From Anarhynchus alexandrinus (taxonomy: Eukaryota > Chordata > Aves > Charadriiformes > Charadriidae): a DNA stretch of 64,000 nucleotides. The stretch is from the NCBI GenBank assembly GCA_008711295.1, contig VUYV01000004.1, positions 6,844,577 to 6,908,576 on the forward strand, given 5' to 3'. Both the position numbers and the translations under genes were made by a program. Shown here in pieces: positions 37,290 through 49,200 of the stretch (position 1 is the stretch's first letter; each line of letters begins with the position of its first letter). The notes under the pieces were generated by a model. That model saw nothing but the letters and a program-made list of their open reading frames with translations, was not told the origin of the DNA and did no database searches.

Positions 37290-38370
37290 AGCTGTATGAC
37301 CTGCTACTGTTGGTTTTAAGGAAATTTTGGAACATGAGGAAGATTCCACGAGACTGAAAAGAATTGCAAGCTGTGCCAACATTTGAACAGGGGTAGATGG
37401 GAAACCCCAGGTGGTATTAAGTCAGTTAATCTGATATTGATTCTGGGTTCAGTTGTGGAAAGACTGATACTGGATACAAGCATTGAAGAATTTAAAGGTA
37501 GTATATTTCATGCCAGTCAGCATAGTTTTGTGGAAAATAGGTTTTGCCAAACTAATGTTACGCTGGTTTTTGATGGAATTACAAGCTTCATTAATAAAAA
37601 TGCTTGTGTTGATACAATACAGAGAGTTTCCTATAAGGCATAAGGTTTGGCTGCAAGACTTTCTGATAAAAATAGTAAGCACTCTACAAAGCAGTGTAGC
37701 ATTTCTTCAGTTGACTACAATTAGGGAACTGATAGAACACAGAATAGATGTAAATGAGGAATTGTGATGAAATGGGGCTGTTTCTGGTGATGTCCTACCA
37801 GGCACTGCTCTTGACCAGTTTCTTTCTTTAGGATAATGAAGCAAATGCAAATTTAAGTAGGGATAACACCTAGAACTGGCTCAACAAGTGAATGCGGTAG
37901 TTGGTAACAAGGATGAAGAGCAGCTCCATAGACTGCTGTGGAGCTCTGGCTCGTTTATCAATATGCACTTGAATTTAACCAAATGAAAAAAACAAACCAC
38001 CAGTGGGAAAACACATTTCTAAGATGTGAAGCCCTAAAAACATTAGAAGGGACCTGGGGAGCGCAAAAACAGCAGCGCAAAACTATGGCTAAGAGCATTT
38101 GAACTCAAAAAGAAGATACTATCAGGGGGACATAAAAATGATATTATCTTTGCCTGAGGAATTAGTGAGACCACTGCAAGAATATTCTGTCCTGCTCTTG
38201 GACCTATCCTTCAAAAGGATGTGGAAAAAATTGGGATGCACTCAAAAATGTATATCTAAATGAGACAAGGTTTGGAAACTAAGCCAAATAATAAAAGGCT
38301 TATGGAACGTAATCTATGTATTTCATTGAGGAGAAGCTGAGAACAGACTTTAAGGAAAGCTGCAACATTT
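37290..38370 (+). mobile_element. Ancient, decayed CR1-type LINE (reverse-transcriptase region)
   Basis: The translated pieces follow CR1 ORF2 order. First comes GRWETPGGIKSVNLI...SVVERLILDTS (37390-37480), the region before motif A. Next is HASQHSFVENRFCQTN...GITSFINKNACVDTI (37510-37620), a typical CR1 stretch (SQHGF..NRSCQTN). A broken motif-B remnant (GDVLPGTALDQF) lies near 37790-37830. Further on, ELVRPLQEYSVLLLDLSFKR (38158-38217) aligns with [20 protein letters not shown] of the younger copy at 52.9 kb. The last legible part is near 38300-38365. Stops and frameshifts occur throughout and the FADD motif is gone, so no product is possible. The divergence suggests an insertion far older than the 52.4-kb copy. 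The ends are approximate. Confidence 0.85.
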
Positions 38371-38632
38371 TCTGTGTTCATTTTCACTTGGAGTGAAACC
38401 AAATTTTAAAACCGGACATCTTTCATGAAATGGATCTCCTGCTCTCTGAGCTGTTCTCATCACAGTGATCCTAAAGTCTAATGAATCCTATGCCAAGGGT
38501 AACATGAAGCTGAATTTTAACTGGAGATTGATTACATTTCTTTCTAGGCAAATCATTTGCTGGTGCATGCAGCTACAGAATTACACACCCTGATGTCATG
38601 AACAATTTCTCCTTGCACCCAAAGAGACCATG

Positions 38633-38800
38633 TGGCTGAGAAGTGGTTAGAGAAGGCAAGGACTAAGCTGTGAGCATCCCGGGCTCTAATCCCACCTAAG
38701 CCCCTGCCCAACATTTTGAACCTGAGCAAGTCATTTAACCCCCTCAGTCTCCAGTCCAGCTGTAGAACTGTGCAAAAATGAAGATCTTGCTGAAAAACAG
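38633..38800 (+). repeat. tRNA-derived SINE (MIR-like), forward orientation
   Basis: This is the clearest SINE in the window. The A-box side TGGCTGAGAAGTGGTTAGAG is followed by the B-box side GGGCTCTAATCCCACC (38682-38697). The MIR core follows as CTGAGCAAGTCATTTAACCCC then CTCAGTCTCCA, corresponding to TGGGCAAGTCACTTAACC and CTCAGTTTCC. The copy has many substitutions and a short insertion, as expected for an old element. It lies just downstream of the decayed LINE. Confidence 0.72.
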
Positions 38801-41569
38801 ATGTTGCATCTCGGCTGAGCTTTACATTTCTAAAAAGTAACTCAATTAAAACACCTGCTGGGGAATGCAGGCAAGTGTACGGATGGAGACTGTTGCAAAT
38901 ACTGTAAATTCACACTATTCACATGGATTCTCAGGGATAAATGGGGAGACGCTTTTCCCTGATGGTCAGTTTATCCTAGTAGCATACCCAGCATCAAATT
39001 CACAGTGATAGCACACGCAGTGCTGCCAGCAGCCAGGTTTGAATGTTGTGGATTGACAGCTTAGGCTGTCTCACTGCCCCAAGTAGGGATAGTGGGTGGT
39101 AGGCGCTTTCTTGCTTTGGAGCAGACCAGCAAGCCCTGCCACTGGAAAGCCCTCTGTTTTAGCTCATATTTATTCATGTGCTCGTTTTTCTTGTTTGGTG
39201 AATGCTGCATGTCAATATTTAGTCATTGCTGTGGAAACAGCAACATGCATGCAAAAGGAAAGGAAAAAAAAAGAGGAGGGAAAGAATAGAAAACAGTAGT
39301 TTAAGGCACAACCAATTTGGCTGTGTTCACCCATTTGACTCAGGAACATGAGTTTGTTTTGCCCATATGCCTGCAAAGGGAAACAGGAATTGAAAAGGGA
39401 AGTGGTACCAAACTGTTTACTTGAAATTGTGGGCAAGAGTGGGAGCCAGAACGTCTGTGAATCCCATCAGGCATATCCTCTTTGCACACACAGCTCCCTG
39501 GAAGAAGTGCCTGGGGCCAATACTGCAACAGAACTGTTGTGTTTTCAACCACCTCCCCTTCTCTCCAGGGCTTTTGAGGTAGCATGACCTCCTCTCGGAC
39601 CAGTTCCCTTCCTGACACTAGGGCCTTTGGCGGGCTGGATTGGAGCTGAAGGTGGGCAGTGAGGATCAGAGACACATGCAAGAATCTGAGGCTCACTAGG
39701 TTGGACATGGAAGAATATAGCACCTCTCCCTCATAAATACAGCTCCTCTCCACAGCTCCTCTGCTTTCGGGTGGATGATGTCTGCAGGCGTGAACTGGTC
39801 TAATGCAACAGCTTCCTAGATTAGATGCTGGAGGCCAATGCAGAGGAGCTGTGACCATTAACATCAGCTTATGTGTCTGCCTTGCCCTGCTTCAATGCAC
39901 AGGATGCCTGTGGGCTATGTGTCTCCCGAGAGTGTTTCCAGTCAAAGCTATGTAACTCTGAGTGGTGCTGGAGGAATCTCTCCATCCATCAGCAGCAAAG
40001 AGGCAATGGAACTCTGGGGCTCCTGACCTTTCCGTTCATATGCAACTTGCACTGAAAACGGAGCAACAACAAAAAGATAATACTCAAAAGACTTTTGCTG
40101 ATAAGACCTATGAAACACTGGTTACAAATGAAGATTCAGGGAGTAATATAAAAAATTGCCCAGCATTTATTAAACTTCATTATAATTTCTGATGATAATA
40201 TGTACCTGCTGCATAACAAAACCTAAATGACATTGGGAAAATACTGGATTTTAATTACAAGAAAGGACATGGGAAAACTCTATAAGTTTTATATCTGAGT
40301 TATATTCAATTTGAAAAAAAAAAAAGAAGAAAATGTGGTGACTGTGATCTCCAAGGAATATTATTTGCTTCATATATACCAACAAATTAAGGGAAGTCTC
40401 CTTTGTTTCTGCTGTTGAAAGTGGAAGAGGGATATCTAGCTGTGATTTGGAGGAAGCGCCATCAATACAGTGAAGAGTAGTTGTTATCTGTTGCACTTGG
40501 CAATGGGTACATCCTGAATAAAGATACAGGGATGTGCATGCAGAGACCTGAGAAAAAGTCTAACCTGAAAGAAAGGTCAGCTTGCGCTGCCAGTTAGGGC
40601 TGCAGGGTTTGTTCTGCTCAGGCTCTAGTCTTTCAGTATGACATTACCCTTTGTCAAAAAATGCCGAGTTTCAGTGAAACCCTGGAGAAAGGGGTGACTG
40701 CAACACCCCCCCAGGCTTTGGCAATAGTTATAGAAAATGTGTGTGTGTTTAGATCCTTGATTGCACAAGAAAAATGGCATTAAGTTGGCACAAGAAAGGA
40801 ATTTTATACCTGTCAGTTTTTGCACAGGTCTGTAAATGGCAGAAACTTTCAACTTCTGCCAGAAAAGCATCAGGGTTCCCAGATACAAAGCCAGAGAAAT
40901 GATATATCTAGACCAAATACAAGAATTTGATTTTTATTTCAATACAATCACTCAGGATGTAAGAGCTGAATAAGTTTGCAGAGACTTGATATAATCTAAA
41001 ATGGAAATAACTCTTGGAAATGTAAGAGTCACATCTTACATTTCTGCACTCAGATCAGCCTGTAGTGTGTAAGCACCAACATGAGTCTCTTTAGGAGATA
41101 TATCTAAAAGTACATTGACTTATAATCATTGATGTTTGGGAAAAGTCTAATTTGGCCTCTCAGGAGCTAGAATGTTGGAACTGGAGACCAAGCATCATTA
41201 AGCACAAGGCAAAGGTGACCTGCAGTTTTGTCCTCCCCATGCAAGTGCTGTCCAGATTCATATGATGGTATTTATGCATTTTCTGGCTTCCCATGTGGGC
41301 AGGGACTAGCCTCCCTGTTTGGGCTAAGTGTGGGATGCAAACCCCAGTCATCATCAAAGCTGGCCTGTTGGCTCCAGTGCAGCAATGCACAGGGCCTTTG
41401 ATGCAAGGTCCTGGAGTGGCCTAGGGCCAAGGAGGACACAAAACTTTCCTGTGGTGGATGTGTGGTGGGATGCCCTTTACATGGGCCTCATTGTGAATCT
41501 CATTCTAATAACTCAGGATTGACACAAATCTTCAAGTCCTTCCACAATTCAACAATTAAAGATAATCCT
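38801..41569. other. Unique non-coding DNA
   Basis: No gene was recognised. The longest frame is 174 codons on the minus strand (39340-39864), overlapped by plus-strand frames. An A12 run at 40314-40325 is the only notable simple repeat. The region near 39.24-39.29 kb is purine-rich. Confidence 0.6.
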
Positions 41570-41660
41570 TACACAGGTGCCAAGCCACTTACAGGTCTTT
41601 CTAGGATTCAAACTAGTGCTGCTGGGTCCCAGGTCTAAGGAGATGTGTGGGTCAGGCTCC
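41570..41660 (-). repeat. Weak tRNA-derived SINE-like fragment
   Basis: TAGGATTCAAACTAGTGCTGCTGGGTCCCAGG resembles a reversed B box (GGATTCGAACC) with the following MIR-like text. No core region can be read on the left, so this may be chance. Confidence 0.3.
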
Positions 41661-43065
41661 AGGCAGGTATCTAGTGTTGCCAGTCACCTTGTCTGCCACC
41701 ACCTCTGTCACCAATTTCCATTAAGAAACTGTGGAAAGCAGCTTTTTGGTTTCTGTGCCATGTTCCCATCGAGACCAACGATATCCTTTCTTGGAGAGGG
41801 TGTGTAACCTGTGCCAGTCCACACTGTGAATGTTGAGTACATGCAGTCCCTTTTGAATCACAGGAAGTATGCAGGCTTTGGAGATTATCAGCCCATTATT
41901 AACATTTCAGAAAAATATAAAGTGGTTTCCGCTTTATCTGTTTACTCTGTGGCTGATAAAATATTAACATTTTTCAGCCTCCACTGAATAATCCCTGGTC
42001 CTCATATTCCCAGACAATATGGTGTGTGGCTCAAATGGATCACCCCAAATGAAGCTGTTTCTCTTGGCTACTGTCATACAGGAAGCTAGTGAGAAAAAGG
42101 TTGTTTGCACAGGATTTAAGCATTTAAAAAAAATTATGAAAACGTGATGCTGAGGAAAACATCAGGCAAGTAGTAAAAGTGCTTTACATGTGTGCAGCTG
42201 TTTCCTGGACATTTCTTTCTATTGCAGAGGCACTTGGTTTACAGGAAATTCCAGTTCCCATACAATGCCAGTCTCCCCAGAAAACGGGGTCTGGGATCAG
42301 CTATATCGATCTGCTTTGTGCAACTGGTGGTGCCGGCAATTTCACCACCTGCACGCCCATAGGCAGCAGGGACTGTTTTGATTTGATCCTAAATGGTTTG
42401 TAGGAAATAGTAGTAAATTTACCTCCATCTGTTTTATAGCAGGGCTGTTGTTGCTCATGGTTAGTTTTAGACCTGCTCAGATTAGATATTGGTCCAGATA
42501 TAACTTAGCACCTAAGGTCCCCAGGCAAGCAGCTAGCTCAGGGCTTGTGCTGTGCATGACGTGAAGTCATGTTTTTTGGTGGGAGCTCCAGTGGAAAGGA
42601 GGAGAACTGCAAATCCACAAGCTGACATACTGGCACAAGCTGAGGGTCTCATATCAGCCTTCTCTGTACATCCAGAACTAGTACCAAGCTTAGGGGTCCT
42701 AAGAAATTCATTGTTTCTACCAGTTAAACTTTCTGGGCTGTTTTTCCCAGTTTAGAATAGTGACAACAGGAGATGGGTACAGACTCCAGCAAGCCCAGAT
42801 AAACTTTACATGTTTAGCATTTTCTGTTGGATAGAAACCCTAACATGCTTCGAGCACTGGTATGGATCATCACATGGCAGACACAGCCATGTTCAGTTCT
42901 CATCCGGAGGTGCTGGGAGCAAGACAAGTGCGAGCAGGGTTAGTTGGAGTTCCCATTCTGCTAAGTTGGCAGAAAGCCTCGTAGCAGCAGATGCAGTGGG
43001 ACTGAGATGATAAATGGACTTTGGAAAGCAACCCAAACATGTACATACAAATTAGTATTTAACAT
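41661..43065. other. Unique non-coding DNA
   Basis: No recognised gene. A good acceptor-like site (ATTTCTTTCTATTGCAG, AG at 42226-42227) leads into a frame open to 42403, without a donor; it is listed as a finding. Otherwise only short frames are present. Confidence 0.55.
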
Positions 43066-43123
43066 ACAGTTGCTATTTGCAAATTATCCCCTTGTGATTT
43101 AGCTCTTGAATGAAAGCAACTGT
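43066..43123. repeat. 9-bp inverted repeat flanking a POU-type palindrome
   Basis: ACAGTTGCT at 43066-43074 is the exact reverse complement of AGCAACTGT at 43115-43123. Immediately inside the left arm is the palindrome ATTTGCAAAT at 43075-43084, the same 10-mer seen at 36110-36119. CAGTTG is also an E-box half pattern (CANNTG). The roughly 40-nt loop makes a stable hairpin unlikely, so paired protein sites are the more natural reading. Confidence 0.45.
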
Positions 43124-44579
43124 GTTAGCTGAACAAACAGTAGCAGAGGGAGCTGCAAAAATGCACCTATACTCCCACCCACAGCCGTACCCTAGCTAGT
43201 CTGTATGCCAACCCTGTACATGTGTTCATGAGGCACACAAACCCCTTCCCAAGCATGCTGTGAGAGCCACTCAGCTGTGGTCTCTTCTCCCAGTCTACCA
43301 GGCACTGTAAGCCACTTGAGCCACCCTCGCAAGCCACTAGCCCCTGAGTCAGGGCACTGAACTGTGAGGAAGGGGCTGATGGCAAGTTGCACTGTCAGCA
43401 CGCAGGTTGCTGGTGAGAGACAGGCAGCCGGGTGTTTTGCCAGGTGCTTTGGCAGAAGATGAGCTGGGTCACTAGCCCAGGTTTTTAATGGGAACTGATG
43501 TCACGGCAACACATGAATCATAAACAATTTGACACCAAAAGGAACAAGCCACGGTGGTCCAACACCTGAGCACCCGCCTCGACATCCGGAGTGACGCAGT
43601 GGGCTTGACGCAGCAGGCCAAGCTCTGACGTGTGTTGTGAATCCTCCAAAATGCCAGAACTCCTCCAAACCTCAACAATCAAAACCTGACCTTCTCAGTC
43701 TGGCCTAAGAGTCCCTGTGCTGAGAGCCTGCACTGCCCCTGGGCCTCTGGGAGGGACTGGGGCAGAGGAGAGGAAATCAAGGCTGGGCAGCATAGTGAGT
43801 ATCCTCTGTACACACTTGTGGTGCAGCCAACCAGTTAGCCTGCAAGGTGTGGGGACAGCATGGCCCAGGTAAGCAGCCTGCTTGCTTTCAGCAGATATGA
43901 AGAGCTGGTGAAGAGCTGCCTCCTGCCATTGCTCCTGGCACCGCATGCTCAGAGCTGTGCAGGGCAGGCAGCCCCCCTGGCCGAGCGCCCAGATGAGCAC
44001 TGCCTTGACTGCGCTCTGCAGGGACCTACCAGCAGCAGCACAACTCAGCATCCTCCCCCGACCCCATGGCAGGGACAGAGTTTTGAGGTACCAGAAAGGT
44101 GGTGTTACTCAGTGGCCCACATTTTGCAGGTCAAGTCTTTCCCAGCCAAAAAAAGAGGAAAAGGATTACATTTCAAAATAGTTTCCCTTCCCTTTGGAGG
44201 GAGAAGTCAGAGGTAGAGCCAAGCAGCTGCTACTATGCATGATTTAAGGAGATAAGAAGCAGCAGCAAGAGGGAGGGATCGCGATTTATAGTATCAACCC
44301 TAAAAATAGCTGTTTAAAGAAAGCCTCAGCCTGGCAAAGCCTCACTGGGAGTTGCTCCATACACAACACTCAGCTCAGCAGATGGCATCTAGGTGGGGAA
44401 GATTTGACTTTGAAGAGTTTGTCTCCACCATCACTGCTTTAACCTAAGGTACCACTTTACACTTGAGGTCAAAGTGGCTCAGGCCTTTGTGTGGATGTCC
44501 CTGGGAGACAGGTCACACCAAAATACGCTGAAACAGAGCCATCACCACAGCAGCTTACACTAGTTTATAAAAAGAAAGT
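43124..44579. other. Unique non-coding DNA
   Basis: No gene was recognised. Overlapping frames on both strands at 43.7-44.2 kb (up to 118 codons each way) coincide with a GC-richer patch and look compositional. A small CpG-containing cluster lies near 43573-43607. Confidence 0.58.
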
Positions 44580-44720
44580 TCAACTGAAGCCAATATAACT
44601 TCCTCTCTGAGCATCTCTGAGCAGGGAAGTGACTTGCCCAAGCAGGTTGGTGGCAGACACTAGCATGGAGAGGGGCTCTCCAGGCTGCATTTACAGCAGA
44701 ACCCGAATGACATGCCCAAG
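44580..44720 (-). repeat. tRNA-derived SINE relic (MIR-like), reverse orientation
   Basis: GGGAAGTGACTTGCCCAAGCAGG at about 44622-44644 matches the reversed MIR core (GAAGTGACTTGCCCAAGGTC). GGTGGCAGACACTAG follows (GTGGCAGAGCC in MIR). Beyond that the head is hard to align. Confidence 0.65.
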
Positions 44721-46089
44721 TTGGCAACCAGGCCTGGAAAGATCGTCTGCATGTTGAGTCTAGTCCTGTGCAATCACAGACAACCGTGTCATATAAATCC
44801 ATTTAACTTTCCTAACTATGCTGTTCATCCCTTCAAACCTACCAGGAGTGTTTTTAGACCCTCTCTTGTCTGCTGGCGTCTTCTTTGCTTTCCCTGCCAA
44901 AATGAAAGTCCCTAGGGCAGTGGGACCAATAAATACACATTCCACGCCCAATCAGGAAAACCCGTCTGCTCCGAGAAGAGAAATATAAAGACAAACCCGA
45001 GTGAGAGTGAGATCAATATATATCAGTAAGCTGTCAGCTCTTCTGCTAGAGATGAGCTTTCTACTTGCATTTGCACTAAATGTCACCCACACACATAAAA
45101 AGACACTGGTGCTGTTGCATAGGTATGTGTTATATATTCTGTACTGTGAGGAAAAATGTGGCTTTATAAAGTATCTGGTTTAGAAGTTGTTAGGAAGTTG
45201 ATTTGCTGCCTAAGAAAAAATACTTTACTGTCTTTTAAATCTTTCTTTGATTTTTTTTTTTAATTAATTTCTTTCTAGTGATGGGAGAGGGGCAGATACT
45301 TTTTAAGGGAAATTTTGATGGTTAAAAAAAAAAAAAGATGTTGCCTCTGGGGTTTTCCAGGTAGAGGGGAAAAAAGTCTATCTTCCACTAAAGGAACATG
45401 AATGTAGAATTTTGATCCATTCTGTGTTTGGTTGTCTCTCCCTCTCCACTCACTCATGATGTTAAGCATCATGTAATTCCAGTCTGGGCCCTGAACTGGC
45501 CTGACTCAGAAGCTAAGTCCTGCCCAGCTCAGCCAGAGCCTGTGCGAGTGTGCCAGGCATCACTGTGTGCCTTGTCCTCCCTGTCGGCAGCAGCAGAGCC
45601 ATGCTTATAATGCTGGTTTTGCTCAGACTGTCCACATGCTGTTTCTAATAAAACCTGATCTCGTTCCTTTTGACGCAGACGACAGGAACTGGTCCTGGTT
45701 TAAGTCACCCTGCCGGAGAGCGCACACTACGACCAGCCTATGATAACACTGTGGAACTGGAGAGAGGGACTCAGGAAGCAATAAATCAACTGCGCTGAGT
45801 TATGACATTGGTGACAAAGGAATGGTTTCTCCTTCTGCAAGCCTTGCTGAAGGTATTTGGTCTTTGAAGGCACTGTAGGCACTGGGCTGGCAGGCCCCGC
45901 AGGAGAGCAAAGGGTGTTTATTTGTCCTATATGCACTCTAGAAACAACCAGTGCCACTGTGGATGGTTTACATACAGCCTAATAAATAGCGTCAATAACA
46001 CTGAAGAATTCATTACTTTGGTAACACTTTGAGGCCCCACTGAAAGTCTGTATGTCCCTACACTAGGATTATACAGTCTCCTAATAGGA
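44721..46089. other. Unique AT-rich non-coding DNA with homopolymer runs
   Basis: No gene was recognised. It contains a T11 run at 45251-45261 and an A13 run at 45324-45336, about 60 bp apart and complementary, which could in principle pair. The words on either side match no element I know. Confidence 0.55.
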
Positions 46090-46215
46090 ACTGGTTCACC
46101 CCTATACAGGGAAGATGGAGTAGAAAGATGTTCCAGGTCACGCAGCAGTTTGTTGGCTCAGCAGTCCTGATTCAACGTGTTACTTACTGCTCCTCACTAA
46201 CCCCTCTATCATTAT
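46090..46215 (-). repeat. tRNA-derived SINE relic, reverse orientation
   Basis: AAAGATGTTCCAGGTCACGCAGCAG corresponds to the reversed core (GTCACACAGCAGG). GTTGGCTCAGCAGTCCTGATTCAACG follows with a degenerate reversed B box (GATTCAAC), and CACTAACCCCTC near the right end fits the A-box side (TCTAACCAC). Confidence 0.55.
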
Positions 46216-49200
46216 TCACACTATGAAAGTATCTGGTTTTGAAATCTCTTAAGTATTATTTGACTATTAAATCCCACGATGGAGCAGAGACGGGAAGAGT
46301 GAGACACAGGGAAGCCAGGACCAGTGTCCTGAAAAGCTATGGCTGGTATAAATGGCCACTCTTGGAAATGTATTCCTAGAGGAGCTGCAAGGCTGGCACT
46401 TGGCTGGGCAACATTATGTGAGCTTCAAGTACACTTTGGTCAACCACATCTAACAAGCGTAATTTTTTACTACAGCCCCACAGTACTTCCAAGAGGGAAG
46501 CGTTGTCACAGCAGTAACTTATCACCCATTGACTGGCCAGAGAAAGGAACTAGGAGTCCAGGTTGCCAAGCACATTTTCTATTTGATAAATTACCTTTCT
46601 ACCCCAATCAAGTAACAAGATGCCCACATAGTGCTATGTGGCATCAGAGACTCTGATCTGGTTTGCAGCCAGAATGAGGAATCCATCTAGGTGGAAAAGC
46701 TGCAGCAGGGAACGAACATGGACGGGCTGGTCTACCTGCACGTGGACGAGGAGCTGTGTGGCTTCTAGGAACAAAGCCTGGAGAGCTCAGGGCAATTTCC
46801 TCTGAGCTGCCTTTATGGGTCTGGGCCAATGTAAAACCAGTGCTTGACCCTGCACATCCCAGGCCAGGCTGCACAGAGCATGGCTCCCTCCAGGGGCAAA
46901 GTCTGGGGTAATACACCGTTTGTCTAGCCTGTCTAGTTTGTCTGTGGACTCCAAAGCAAATAACTAAGCATGCTTCCTGAACTCAGCTTGTAAAAATGTC
47001 ATGTCCCCCTGTTTACAAGAGATTTCTCTGTGATATTTGCTCAGACAGAAGGTAAAGTCACACCAGCGAAGCAAACAAGAAAGAAGAAAGTCACACAAAG
47101 CAGTGAAGATTAAGGTACCAATCAGCACAGGAGAATGAAGGCTGTCGGATATGGTCATGCCACCTCCCCCTCTCTCTCTCCCATGCATCAAGTTATTTGT
47201 GGCCGAGGAAAATGACCATTTTAACAGAGACTCCCAGGGAAGCCTGGTCTCAGCCCACAGTGTGAGATGTGATGTCTTGGTCATACAGGTGCCTCTTGTG
47301 AAGCCAGGAGGACAGGATGTGTCTTGTCCACCCTGGAAGAGGACTGCAAATCTATGCACAGCACACCAGAGCTGGGAGTCCCTCCAGCACCCTGCACAGC
47401 CTTCAGAAGGAGATGGATGGTGATAGCCTCCCGGGAAAGGCGGCAGCTTCTGTGCCTGCGAGGGGGAGCTGACCAAAGCCTGGCAAGGCTCTGCAGAGCA
47501 CTACGGCAGGATTAGGAATGCTTTTCATTCCTGCTGCTCCTGTGACAGAGACTCTTCTGCCACTGAGTTGTGGATTCCCCTTTTTGCTCCCGTCTGCTCT
47601 ATAGACAGTAGATGATAAATTGAATACATTTGACACCACAGAGAAAATTCAAAGGTGACGTAAACCCCAGTGTTTGTTACATGTTGGGTGCATGTTGGTC
47701 AGAAAACAGGTGTAAGTGACAAAGCGCTATGATTTGGCAGGGGGCAGATATGCAGTGTGTAACTGACCCCAGCTGGGATTCTGCAGGAGCCCTCGGAGGG
47801 TGCAGAGATGGCTGCAGGTGGAGGTGGAGGGCTGTGGGGTGATGCCACACTTTATATACTCTTGTTTAATGCTCTTCCTGTAGGACATGGCATCTCAGTG
47901 GGTGTGGGAGAGCTTTGCACACCCACTGAATGCCAAACCCCGGTGAGATGCCCTCACAGCAGCTGTTTCCTGACTAACTTATTCCAGGGAGTAACTGATA
48001 CTGCGGCTTTGTCTTCTACACAAAGGGATGAGGGTGAAGGTGTAGGGAGACTGAGGGAATCAGACCTGTAACCTGGAATATCACCGTGTTTTCCAGGTAG
48101 GTTAGCTCTGAGATCTATAGTTGACGAGCTAGACCCTTGGCTATCAAACGGACTTGTTTCACAGGCTCCAGTGTGCAGCAGGCTGCTGGGCAGATCCTGA
48201 AGAGTCTGTTCTTCTCCTGGGGCAAAAGGAAAGCCACTGAACTGAATTCAGCATGAAGATGACGCAGATGTGTATGAAAGCTGGGCAGGGGACTTTTCTC
48301 ATGTACACCACTTTGAAGCTTGTGCAGCAGTGCCCATGTCACTGGGAGGGGGGAAAAACTAAATATGGGTCTCAAACCTGATATATTTGGGTCAGGCAAC
48401 ATCATCACAAGACACACGACACTGTTTACAGGCACAGAGTAGGCTCTGCTCAAGGACAGCAAGGCTGCTGTTCTTTAACTGTCCTCCTTTGCCCAGAGCA
48501 CCAAATTCCCCATGCTCCATTTGTCCCGGCTCTGTACATGAGGTCTGAACTGCTCAAGCCTACATAAATAGCTCCCTTTGGAATGAACCTTGCCTTCCAT
48601 CTCCACCTGCGTAGGAAATTGATCCTATTAGGGTCTTGATAACTATCTGTAATGTTGTGTACTACACACAAAAATGGTTCCATCAACTCAGGAACTTGTT
48701 TATAAATAATTTTAAAAGCAAGCACATGGGCAGGCAGAGAAGTAGAAGAGGCATCCCTATCCCTCAGGAACTGCTGGCTCCTGTCCATGGGAATTTCACA
48801 GACCACTTTTATCTCATTAAAATTCTGTTTTTTCATGAGCCATGAAATGATTTTCCTTGCATGGAAAGAGTTCATAGTGCTCTGAGCAAAGAAACCCACC
48901 GAGGATGGCTAGGAGAAATTGATGCTACACCTGGCCCCAGACAGAAAAAAGGGACTGAGAACAAAGCCACTAACTCGGTGGTACCCTTAAGGGAGATGCT
49001 AGAAACACCAACCTCAAAAGCGGGATTCAGGGTCACCAGGCAGGCATCACTTATGGCTCTCAGCTCTGACTGACACTGAGTCCAAGGAGCGGCAACAGCT
49101 TGTTTCCCACAATGGGAGCCCTTCACTTGCCTTCCCCTTCACCAGCATTTTTGGGCGAGCCCCCTGAGGATGGAGCACACCCAGCTGTGCCAATCAGCAG

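Noticed and set aside
38633..38705. A tRNA-Leu/Ser-like gene
   Set aside because: A-box and B-box words exist, but the acceptor stem and clover-leaf pairing are lost and a MIR core follows, so it is a SINE relic.
39340..39864. 174-codon minus-strand frame
   Set aside because: Overlapped by plus-strand frames, no domain, no splice sites of matching phase.
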